A stretch of 22,355 nt of DNA from Oligosphaeraceae bacterium (GTDB lineage: Bacteria > Verrucomicrobiota > Lentisphaeria > Oligosphaerales > Oligosphaeraceae), in the NCBI GenBank assembly GCA_012515455.1, contig JAAYYJ010000255.1, forward strand, positions 1 to 22,355, written 5' to 3'. The translations under genes and the position numbers were made by a program. Position 1 is the first letter of the stretch. Each line of letters opens with the position of its first letter. Positions 7,672 to 13,920 of the stretch are shown one piece after another. Under the pieces are notes generated by a model. It was not told where the DNA came from and made no database searches. It saw only the letters and a program-made list of their open reading frames with translations.

Positions 7672-7706
7672 TACCGGCAGCAGCTTCTTCTTCTGCTGCT
7701 GCGGTA
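7672..7706 (+). promoter_or_regulatory. RNA hairpin abutting the ribosome binding site of the next gene
   Basis: TACCG (7672-7676) pairs with CGGTA (7702-7706), and GCAGCAG (7677-7683) pairs with CTGCTGC (7693-7699). Together they form a 12-bp stem with a two-base bulge and the loop CTTCTTCTT. The Shine-Dalgarno AGAGG begins at 7707, the very next base, and the ATG follows at 7716. A structure in this position could affect translation initiation. No T-run follows, so an ordinary terminator is less likely. Confidence 0.5.
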
Positions 7707-7715
7707 AGAGGAATT

Positions 7716-8162
7716 ATGGATATTAACCGGGAAATCCAAATCATTGACCGGCTGCGTCTGCGGGATGAACAGTTCCGCCAGGTCTGGCAGCTGGAGGAGT
7801 CAGTGCGGGAGCTGCTGAACGGCGCGGCTCTGCCCTTCCCTCCTCCACCTCGCCTGCCTTCCCTGCAGCAGCGTGTCCGGAACGACAGCGGGAAAGCCAA
7901 ACCGCTGCCCCGGCCCGAACGGCCCGGGCCGGCGGCCATCCCGTTGCGGGCGCTGCAGGGGAACCGGGAAAACGCCTACCGGGTGCGCTATGTGTTCAAG
8001 GGCGAAGAAAAAGAAAGTTTTCAACGCGATGCGGAATTTCTCCAGACCTTGCAGGAATTGACCGGGGAGTCTTTCAGGCTGCTCCAGATTGAAACGGTGG
8101 AATGCCGGTCTGCGGGAGAATTCCAGGTCATTGCAGAGTTGTGGCGTCATAACGATGTCTGA
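7716..8162 (+). CDS. Small coiled-coil/proline protein with C-terminal alpha-beta domain
   Basis: Unrecognised 148-residue protein. Residues 1-35 form a charged amphipathic helix (RDEQFRQVWQLEESVRELL), followed by the proline motif FPPPPRLP, a basic proline-rich linker (KPLPRPERPGP), and a C-terminal part of about 65 residues with alternating strand and helix character (AYRVRYVFKGEEKESFQRDA, later FRLLQIETVE and FQVIAELW) that looks like a small folded domain. The first part resembles the preceding gene product, which lacks the C-terminal domain. The ATG at 7716 is preferred because AGAGG lies four bases upstream; an in-frame GTG at 7653 would add a serine/alanine-rich segment encoded by the hairpin and has no clear ribosome site. 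It lies 56 bp before the prenyltransferase gene. Role unknown. Confidence 0.7.
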   Translation: MDINREIQIIDRLRLRDEQFRQVWQLEESVRELLNGAALPFPPPPRLPSLQQRVRNDSGKAKPLPRPERPGPAAIPLRALQGNRENAYRVRYVFKGEEKESFQRDAEFLQTLQELTGESFRLLQIETVECRSAGEFQVIAELWRHNDV

Positions 8163-8218
8163 GGGCATCGGTCAATACTGGATTCAGGGAATTGAGAGAA
8201 GAGTGAAGGGATTGTGTC

Positions 8219-9178
8219 ATGGAAGCTCCTACAGGTTTGTTTGCAAGAAGAAATAAGACCACCGGCTGGACTCGCCTGCAGGCATGGCTGGAGCTGTTCC
8301 GCCTGCCCAATCTGCTGACCGTGCCGGGAGATGTCCTGGCCGGAGCCAGCCTGGCCGTGCTGGCCGGCGCGCCGACGGTCGATTTCTGGAGATTGAGCCG
8401 GGTGGTGCTGGCAGTGCTGGCGATTTACGCCATGGGTCTGGTCCAGAATGACTGGGTGGACCTGGCGGAAGACCGCTACCACCGCCCCAAAAGACCGTTG
8501 CCCAGCAAGAGGATTTCCAGTACCAGTGCAGCCTTGGCATTTCTGCTCTGCCTGGTACTGGGGGTGCTTCTGGCTCTCAGCGTGAGCCGGCAGGTGTTCG
8601 CTGGCACCTTGCTGCTGGTGGCCTTGGCGTGGTCATACAACGTCTTCCTGAAGAAGAGATTGTGGGGCGGGGCGATCAGCATGGGGCTATGCCGCGGGAT
8701 GAGCGTGCTGCTGGGGGCGATCAGCCTGGGCTGGCAGTCGGCCGTGCTGCCGGTGTTTGCCGGCACGACTGCCTATATCGCCTGCGTGACCTGGTTCGCC
8801 GAGGGAGAAAATCGCAAGCAGATTCCAGATGCCAGGATTTATTACCCGCTGTACTGCTTCGGCATTGCCTGGCTGCTCAGTCTGCCCATGCTGCTGTATT
8901 ATCGCACCGACATCACCCCGGGGGCATTCCTGCTCTCATTGCTCTGCTTTCTGGCGGCATTTCTGTCGGTGGGATATGCCGGATTTTCGGTCCACAACCG
9001 CTCGATTCGTCCGGAGCAAATGCGGGCCTTGATTGCCTCCTGGCTGCGCGCGCTGCTGCCCTGGCAGGCCGGCTGGATTGTGCTGTTCGACAGCACCTGG
9101 GCCGTCGCGGTGATGGTAGTGCTGCTGTTGTTCTGGCCTTTGGGGATACTGCTGAACAAGTACTTCTCTCAGTCCTGA
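8219..9178 (+). CDS. eboC: UbiA-superfamily prenyltransferase, EboC-like
   Basis: This 319-residue integral membrane protein belongs to the UbiA superfamily, whose members transfer isoprenoid chains to aromatic or other acceptors at the membrane. Eight or nine hydrophobic helices can be seen. The first aspartate-rich motif is intact, N77-D78-x2-D81-x3-D85, followed by the typical RPKRPLPSKRIS, and YNVFLKKR appears further on. The loop that should hold the second aspartate motif reads AEGENRK (E195, E197) instead of DxxxD. Its immediate neighbour is an EboF-type phosphodiesterase, so I call it EboC-like; in the known ebo set EboC and EboF occur with EboA, B, D and E, which are not visible here. 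A quinone-biosynthesis UbiA is less likely without menaquinone genes nearby. The ATG at 8219 has AAGGG eight bases upstream. Confidence 0.8.
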   Translation: MEAPTGLFARRNKTTGWTRLQAWLELFRLPNLLTVPGDVLAGASLAVLAGAPTVDFWRLSRVVLAVLAIYAMGLVQNDWVDLAEDRYHRPKRPLPSKRISSTSAALAFLLCLVLGVLLALSVSRQVFAGTLLLVALAWSYNVFLKKRLWGGAISMGLCRGMSVLLGAISLGWQSAVLPVFAGTTAYIACVTWFAEGENRKQIPDARIYYPLYCFGIAWLLSLPMLLYYRTDITPGAFLLSLLCFLAAFLSVGYAGFSVHNRSIRPEQMRALIASWLRALLPWQAGWIVLFDSTWAVAVMVVLLLFWPLGILLNKYFSQS

Positions 9179-9188
9179 AAGGTGCACC

Positions 9189-10475
9189 ATGGGCCGAGGT
9201 ATCTTATGTATTGAATGCGCCGGCTTGGGCCATGAGATGCTCGCCCGCTGCCCGCAGTTCGCCAGTCTCACCGGCCTGACTTTCGCACCCCTGACACCCG
9301 TCTTCCCGGCCGTGACCTGCACCGCCCAGGCAACCTTCCGCACCGGCCAAAGCCCAATGCAGCATCAGGTGGTCTGCAATGGACATTTCGAGCGCAGCAC
9401 CCGCAGAGTGGATTTCTGGAATCAGTCCGCCGGTCTAGTCCGGGGACCGCGCATCTGGGACGGTCTGCGGCAGCGGGGGGGGCGGGCAGCGGTGCTTTTT
9501 CTGCAGCAGAGCCTGGGCGACAGCTGTGATATTGTGGTCAGCCCGGCGCCGGTGCACCGCCATCACGGCGGGATGATCCAGGCCTGCCATTGCCGACCCC
9601 CGGAATTGGAGGCCGAGTTAGTGCAGGCCATCGGCCGGAAATTCGATCTGCTGCATTACTGGGGGCCATCCTCCAGCCGCAAATCCAGCGACTGGATCAG
9701 CCAGGCCACTCTCTGGGTGCTGCAGAGACAACGGCCGGAATTTCTGGCCACCTACCTGCCGCACCTGGATTACTGCCAGCAGAAACTGGGTCCTGAGCAC
9801 CCGGCGGTGAGCCGGGAACTGCAGTTCCTGGGCGCGACCCTCCGCACCCTGCTGTCTGCCGCTCGTGCCCTCGATTATGAAGTGCTGATCTGGGGCGATT
9901 ATGGCATTAGTGCTGCCAGGCAAGCGGTGTATCCCAATCGGATTTTGCGCTCACAGGGGCTGTTTTCCGCCCGCCGGGTCGGGACCGCAGCCACCTATCC
10001 GAACTTGTATGACAGCCGGGCCTTCGCCATGGTCGATCACCAGGTCGCGCACCTGTACGTGCCCGATGCCCGTGACGTCCCCGCCGTGCGGGCGCTCTTC
10101 ACCGCCTGTCCGGGGGTGGACACCGTCTCGGAGCCGGCCGCGCTCGGCCTCCCGGCGGGGGAGAGCGGGGAGCTGGTGCTGACGGCCGCTCCGGGGGCCT
10201 GGTTTGCCTATCCCTGGTGGGAGCAGGCCCGGGAGGCGCCCGACTATGCCAGCCATGTCGATATCCATCACAAAATCGGATTCGACCCCTGCGAGCTGTT
10301 TTGGCAGATACCCTTTCTGAGGACCAGCTGGGACGGGTCCCTGCCCAAAGGCACCCACGGACGGGTCGATTGCCTCGCCGCCTGGGCCGCGACTCCCGGT
10401 TTGGGCGCGGCCCCGGGCCCGGTTGATTTAGGTCAGCTTAGCCGGCAGGTCCGGCAATTTCTTGAGACAATATGA
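9189..10475 (+). CDS. eboF: EboF-like nucleotide pyrophosphatase/phosphodiesterase family protein
   Basis: The 428-residue protein belongs to the alkaline phosphatase superfamily, nucleotide pyrophosphatase/phosphodiesterase branch, in the subgroup that includes EboF. The nucleophile threonine is probably T43 in AVTCTAQATFRTG, followed by the typical phrase (R/W)DFWNQSAGLVRGPRIWD, YLPHLDYCQQKLGP, the metal-site segment WGDYGI (D237), DHQVAHLYV, the phrase GAWFAYPWWEQAREAPDYA and DIHHKIGFDPCELF. Classic family members have DH where this one has DY; I recall the Y form as normal in this subgroup, so I do not read it as inactivation. No signal peptide is seen, suggesting a cytoplasmic enzyme. 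It starts 10 bp after the eboC-like gene, with AAAGG upstream, and its stop codon overlaps the tsaD start. Substrate unknown; joint action with the prenyltransferase is inferred. Confidence 0.8.
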   Translation: MGRGILCIECAGLGHEMLARCPQFASLTGLTFAPLTPVFPAVTCTAQATFRTGQSPMQHQVVCNGHFERSTRRVDFWNQSAGLVRGPRIWDGLRQRGGRAAVLFLQQSLGDSCDIVVSPAPVHRHHGGMIQACHCRPPELEAELVQAIGRKFDLLHYWGPSSSRKSSDWISQATLWVLQRQRPEFLATYLPHLDYCQQKLGPEHPAVSRELQFLGATLRTLLSAARALDYEVLIWGDYGISAARQAVYPNRILRSQGLFSARRVGTAATYPNLYDSRAFAMVDHQVAHLYVPDARDVPAVRALFTACPGVDTVSEPAALGLPAGESGELVLTAAPGAWFAYPWWEQAREAPDYASHVDIHHKIGFDPCELFWQIPFLRTSWDGSLPKGTHGRVDCLAAWAATPGLGAAPGPVDLGQLSRQVRQFLETI

Positions 10476-11548
10476 TAATACTAGGTATAGAGAGCAGTTG
10501 TGACGAGACTGCGGCGGCCGTGGTTCGCGCTGGTCATCACGTGCTGGGCAGTGTAGTCGCTTCCCAAGTGAAGCTTCATGCCGGTTACGGCGGGGTGATT
10601 CCCGAGCTGGCCGCGCGTGAACATTTGCGCAATATCACCCCCGTGGTGGCTGAGGCGCTGACCCAGGCCGGACTCGGCATCGACGCGGTGTCGGCAGTTG
10701 CGGTCACCAGCCTGCCCGGACTGATTCCGGCATTGCTGGTGGGAAACGCCTACGCCAAGGGCCTGGCGGTCTGCCGAGGGGTGCCCCTGCTGGGAATCAA
10801 CCATTTTGAGGCGCATATCTACGGTGCCTTCCTGGAACACCCGGAGCTGCTGGCCGACAGCGCTAATTTCCCGGTCCTGGCCCTGGTAGTCTCGGGCGGA
10901 CATACCGCCTTGGTGCTGATTGCTGCCGACGGGCGGGCGGAAATTCTGGGTGCCACTCTGGATGATGCGGCGGGAGAGGCACTGGATAAAGCGGCCAAGA
11001 TTTTGGGCTTGGGATATCCCGGCGGGCCGGTGATCGACCGTATCGCCAAAGGCGGAGACCCCCATGCCTTTGATTTCCCCCAGGGGCTGCGCGGGAGCGG
11101 TGGCCGGCCGGTCCCCCCGGGATTACGCTTTTCCTTCAGTTTCAGCGGCGTGAAAACCGCATTGCTCTATGCCGTGCGGGGACAGCAGCTGGGCAGCCAG
11201 GAACTGGCCGATGTGGTGGCCAGCTATCAGCGTGCGGTAATGGAGGTGTTGGTCAGCAAGACCATGCTGGCGGCCCAGGAAACCGGAGCCAGGCTGCTGT
11301 GCCTCTGCGGCGGTGTGGCCTGCAACAGCTACCTGCGCGGGCGGATGCGCGAGGCGGCCGCCGGAATCGGTCGCCAGCTGCTGCTGGCCGAGCCGAAATA
11401 CTGCGGCGACAATGCCGCAATGGTGGCCGGACTGGGCTGGCATTATGCCCGCCGGGGCATTACCGACGGATTGTCCCTGCCGGTCGCAGCCAGATTGCCG
11501 GCACGCCTGGGCAGTTTCCCTTTCGCACCCGCTTTCGCCAAGGAGTAA
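10472..11548 (+). CDS. tsaD: tRNA N6-adenosine threonylcarbamoyltransferase
   Basis: TsaD transfers the threonylcarbamoyl group to A37 of tRNAs that decode ANN codons, working with TsaB and TsaE in the cytoplasm; it is nearly universal and usually essential. The 358-residue protein starts MIILGIESSCDETAAAVV and contains the metal-binding NHFEAH (H111 and H115, the same numbers as in E. coli), VSGGHTALVL, ATLDDAAGEALDKAAKILGL, PGGPVIDRIA, FSFSGVKTALL, CGGVACNSYLR and CGDNAAM (D313, third metal ligand). The family more often has HMxGH; the HFEAH form keeps both histidines. Its ATG overlaps the eboF-like stop codon (ATGA), with no strong ribosome site of its own, so translational coupling is likely. 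The next gene starts four bases after the stop codon. Confidence 0.97.
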   Translation: MIILGIESSCDETAAAVVRAGHHVLGSVVASQVKLHAGYGGVIPELAAREHLRNITPVVAEALTQAGLGIDAVSAVAVTSLPGLIPALLVGNAYAKGLAVCRGVPLLGINHFEAHIYGAFLEHPELLADSANFPVLALVVSGGHTALVLIAADGRAEILGATLDDAAGEALDKAAKILGLGYPGGPVIDRIAKGGDPHAFDFPQGLRGSGGRPVPPGLRFSFSFSGVKTALLYAVRGQQLGSQELADVVASYQRAVMEVLVSKTMLAAQETGARLLCLCGGVACNSYLRGRMREAAAGIGRQLLLAEPKYCGDNAAMVAGLGWHYARRGITDGLSLPVAARLPARLGSFPFAPAFAKE

Positions 11549-11552
11549 GACC

Positions 11553-12722
11553 ATGGATAAAAACTCACCCGATTTGCAGGCCGCAGATTTTTCTGCTTTG
11601 CCCAGCCAGGATGCGCTGCCGCAGCTGCTGCTGGGATTGTGCGATTATCTGGGCCGACGCCTGGGAGCGGTGGCGAATTACCAGGACCTGCTCGCAGATG
11701 AATTGGAGGGCAAGAGTGGACTGGCCGGGTATTCCGCCAAAAGCCGGGACCTGAGTCTGGAAATGCATAAGGCGGTCCAGGAGGTCGCAGCGCTGCTGGG
11801 GGACACCCGCAGGATTTTCGAACCTTTGCAGCTCCTGCCCCTGCTCCAGGGCAGTGCCAGCAAATTCCGGAAGGTCCTGCCACCCGGATTTTCTCTGCAA
11901 GTGCAGGTGCCGGAAGAAATTCAGATCCTGGGCGAGGCCTTCCAGCTGCAGGGGATGTGGGCGGAAATGTGGGAGCTGCTGCAGCATGAATGCCCCGGCG
12001 ACGACTGGCATATCCAGGCCCGCAAGCTGGAGTTGACGCAGCAGCTCCGGGCCGGGCTGAATCTCCGCTGCCCGGAAGGACATTATGTGCTGCTGGGAAT
12101 CCTCCGCGCAAAGGTCCAGGTCGAGCAGCTGCTGCAGGGGCAGACCCTGCTGGATTGCCTGGATACGAAACTGCAGCTGCCCTTCTCGCTGCCCCGGGTG
12201 CTGCGCTGGGCCGGGGTTGCCGCCGCCCACTCTGGCGCGGTTCTGCTCAACCAGCAGGATTTTGCCATGGGCTTGGGGTTGCTGCTGCCGCAATTGCCGG
12301 AAGCTCAGGCCGGTCAGGGCAGGGCGGTCGCCTGGGATGGCGCAGAGGCTCTGGGCAAGACCATTCTGCTGGTTGATGACGAGGATATGATTTGGGATGT
12401 CATCAGTGCCATGCTGCAGGAATTGGGCTACCAGGTGCTGCTGGCGGAAAATGGCCAGGAAGCGGTGGAGATTTATCGCCGCAACCCAGGCCAGATTGAC
12501 CTGGTGCTGCTCGATATGATTATGCCCACCATGAGTGGAGCGGAAGCATTCTTCCTGCTGAAAACTATCGATCCCGGGGTTAAGGTGCTGCTTTCCAGCG
12601 GTTATGTCTCCGAGGACGAAATCCAGGAGGTGCTTAATGCCGGCGCAGTCGGTTTCCTGCGCAAACCCTACCGGATGGCGGACCTGGCCCGCAAGATCAG
12701 GAGCATCCTGGCGGGGGAGTGA
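11553..12722 (+). CDS. Degenerate hybrid histidine kinase with intact receiver domain
   Basis: The 389-residue protein has two parts. Residues 1-260 follow the layout of a soluble histidine kinase core: two amphipathic helices, a PLQLLPLLQ-type linker, then strands like a HATPase domain and a terminal SGAVLLNQQDFAMGLGLLLPQLP. However, the phospho-acceptor histidine, the N-box asparagine and the DxGxG box are not recognisable, so it is unlikely to bind ATP or phosphorylate. Residues 270-389 are a well-preserved receiver domain: D275 and D276 acid pocket, phospho-acceptor D321 in LVLLDMIMPTMSG, S348 or S349, and K371 in FLRKPY. No sensor domain, membrane helix or DNA-binding domain is present. 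The start at 11553 is set by AGGAG seven bases upstream; it follows tsaD by four bases. It may be a signalling adaptor whose kinase is elsewhere. Input and target are unknown. Confidence 0.8.
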   Translation: MDKNSPDLQAADFSALPSQDALPQLLLGLCDYLGRRLGAVANYQDLLADELEGKSGLAGYSAKSRDLSLEMHKAVQEVAALLGDTRRIFEPLQLLPLLQGSASKFRKVLPPGFSLQVQVPEEIQILGEAFQLQGMWAEMWELLQHECPGDDWHIQARKLELTQQLRAGLNLRCPEGHYVLLGILRAKVQVEQLLQGQTLLDCLDTKLQLPFSLPRVLRWAGVAAAHSGAVLLNQQDFAMGLGLLLPQLPEAQAGQGRAVAWDGAEALGKTILLVDDEDMIWDVISAMLQELGYQVLLAENGQEAVEIYRRNPGQIDLVLLDMIMPTMSGAEAFFLLKTIDPGVKVLLSSGYVSEDEIQEVLNAGAVGFLRKPYRMADLARKIRSILAGE

Positions 12723-12781
12723 CTGCGTCCCGGTGCCGCAGCAGTTCTGGGGGGGCAGAAGGTGACAGCAGGATGGCAAAC

Positions 12782-12797
12782 ACCGGCAGCTGCCGGT
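12782..12797 (+). promoter_or_regulatory. Perfect 16-bp palindrome before the pseudouridine synthase ribosome site
   Basis: ACCGGCAGCTGCCGGT is perfectly self-complementary. In RNA it can form a six-base-pair stem with an AGCT loop. It ends three bases before the Shine-Dalgarno AGGGG (12801-12805) of the gene starting at 12811. As DNA it could equally be an operator. It resembles the hairpin at 7672-7706 in sequence (ACCGGCAGC and GGTAA) and position. Confidence 0.5.
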
Positions 12798-12810
12798 AAA
12801 AGGGGATTTT

Positions 12811-13920
12811 ATGAACGAAGCGAAAAAAAACGGTGTGCGCCTGGCCAGGTTCCTGGCTGCGGCCGGCATCGCCTCCCGGCGCAGTTGCGAGGAACTCATT
12901 ACCCAGGGACGGGTGTGTGTCAATGGTCAGGCGGTGTTGACGCCTGCTATGAGTATCGACCCCGCGCAAGACAGCGTGACTTTCGAGGGTCGCAAGGTCG
13001 GCGAAGAGAAGAAAGTCTATCTGCTGTTGCATAAACCAGCCGGGTACACTTGTTCGGCTCATGATGTGCATGCCAAAAAGCTGGTCTTCGATATTGTACC
13101 GGACCGCTTCGGACGGCTGTTCTCAGTCGGACGGCTCGACCGTGACAGCGAAGGGCTGCTGCTGTTGACTAACGACGGTGATTTGGCCCAGGCGCTGACC
13201 CATCCCTCCCGGCAGGTCCCGAAACAGTACCGGGTGTCCTGCGAGGGATCATTCACTACCGGAATTCGGCGCCAGATGCTTAACGGCGTCTTTGACGGCG
13301 GCGAATTCCTGCAGCCCCAGGCAGTCGAACAATGCGGCCATTTCCGCGGCCATGCGGAACTGCTGCTGACCCTCTGCGAGGGAAAGAAGCGAGAGGTGCG
13401 GCGTATCTGCAAAGCCGTTGGCCTGCAGGTCAGCAAACTCCAGCGGGTGGCTTTCGGAACTGTGGAACTGGGAGACCTGGCCGCCGGCTCCTGGAGACAC
13501 CTCAGCGACGAAGAGGTCGAAGCACTGCGCAAAATCTCTGCCACCGCGCTGCCGCGCCGGCACCGCGTAGACTCCGGCCGCACTCCGCCGGAAAGCCAGG
13601 ACAGGGAGGAAGGAGCCTCCTCCGCGCGGGCGCAGTCCGCAAAAGTTTCGCGTGACCCCAGGCCGCGCCGTACAACACCGCCGGACCGGGAGCCGGAACC
13701 GGGGCGCGACCAGCGATCTGGACGTCGCAGCCCAGAAAATCGACCAGACAATCGCTCCGACAGCCGCTCAGGCAGCCGTCCCGACAGCAGGACCAGCAGC
13801 CGTCCCGACAGCAGGACCAGCAGCCGTCCCGACAACAGAACCAGCAGGCGACCTGGCGCTGCTCCGGGCCGTCCGGCATCTGGTTCCCGCTCCCGAGGAG
13901 GACGTTCTCGCGATGTCTGA
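12811..13920 (+). CDS. rluB: rRNA pseudouridine synthase, RsuA/RluB family, with long R/S/D-rich tail
   Basis: Enzymes of this family isomerise a single uridine in rRNA; RluB acts on 23S rRNA and RsuA on 16S rRNA. The N-terminus is an S4 RNA-binding domain (VRLARFLAAAGIASRRSCEE, GRVCVNGQ). The catalytic domain contains HKPAGYT, VGRLDRDSEGLLLLTNDG with catalytic D110, and the C-terminal signature EGKKREVRRICKAVGLQVSKLQRVAFG. After about residue 245 a low-complexity tail of roughly 125 residues rich in R, S, D and P follows, partly built from 24-bp DNA repeats; basic tails are common in RluB but this one is long. RluB rather than RsuA is a guess from the tail. The ATG at 12811 has AGGGG five bases upstream. 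The stop codon overlaps the mutS2 start by eight bases. Confidence 0.88.
   Translation: MNEAKKNGVRLARFLAAAGIASRRSCEELITQGRVCVNGQAVLTPAMSIDPAQDSVTFEGRKVGEEKKVYLLLHKPAGYTCSAHDVHAKKLVFDIVPDRFGRLFSVGRLDRDSEGLLLLTNDGDLAQALTHPSRQVPKQYRVSCEGSFTTGIRRQMLNGVFDGGEFLQPQAVEQCGHFRGHAELLLTLCEGKKREVRRICKAVGLQVSKLQRVAFGTVELGDLAAGSWRHLSDEEVEALRKISATALPRRHRVDSGRTPPESQDREEGASSARAQSAKVSRDPRPRRTTPPDREPEPGRDQRSGRRSPENRPDNRSDSRSGSRPDSRTSSRPDSRTSSRPDNRTSRRPGAAPGRPASGSRSRGGRSRDV
13777..13848 (+). repeat. 24-bp tandem repeat, three copies, within coding sequence
   Basis: Two identical 24-bp units (13777-13800 and 13801-13824) are followed by a diverged third (13825-13848). In the pseudouridine synthase frame they encode RPDSRTSS, RPDSRTSS and RPDNRTSR, and less regular R/S/D units precede them. 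Being a multiple of three, copy number can change without breaking the frame. Confidence 0.92.

Noticed and set aside
8219..9178. UbiA or MenA of quinone biosynthesis
   Set aside because: The adjacent phosphodiesterase is of the EboF type and no quinone-pathway gene is nearby, so an EboC-like assignment fits better.
9897..9905. Inactivating loss of the DH metal-site histidine in the EboF-like protein (DY instead)
   Set aside because: From memory the tyrosine form is usual in this subgroup and the other conserved segments are intact, so I do not count it as a defect; an alignment would confirm.
11313..11552. Longer N-terminus for the pseudokinase-receiver protein
   Set aside because: It would lie inside tsaD in another frame; the ATG at 11553 has AGGAG at correct spacing.
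11565..12923. 452-codon open frame on the minus strand opposite the pseudokinase-receiver gene
   Set aside because: Glutamine-, proline- and histidine-rich shadow translation; the plus-strand frame encodes a clear receiver domain with a good ribosome site.
13777..13848. CRISPR-like short repeats
   Set aside because: Units are directly adjacent without spacers and lie in frame within a coding sequence.
13652..13912. Upstream extension of mutS2 by 87 codons
   Set aside because: The extension translates the neighbour's repeat tail in another frame (AVPTAGPA-type low complexity) and has no MutS2 homology; a ribosome site precedes the ATG at 13913.
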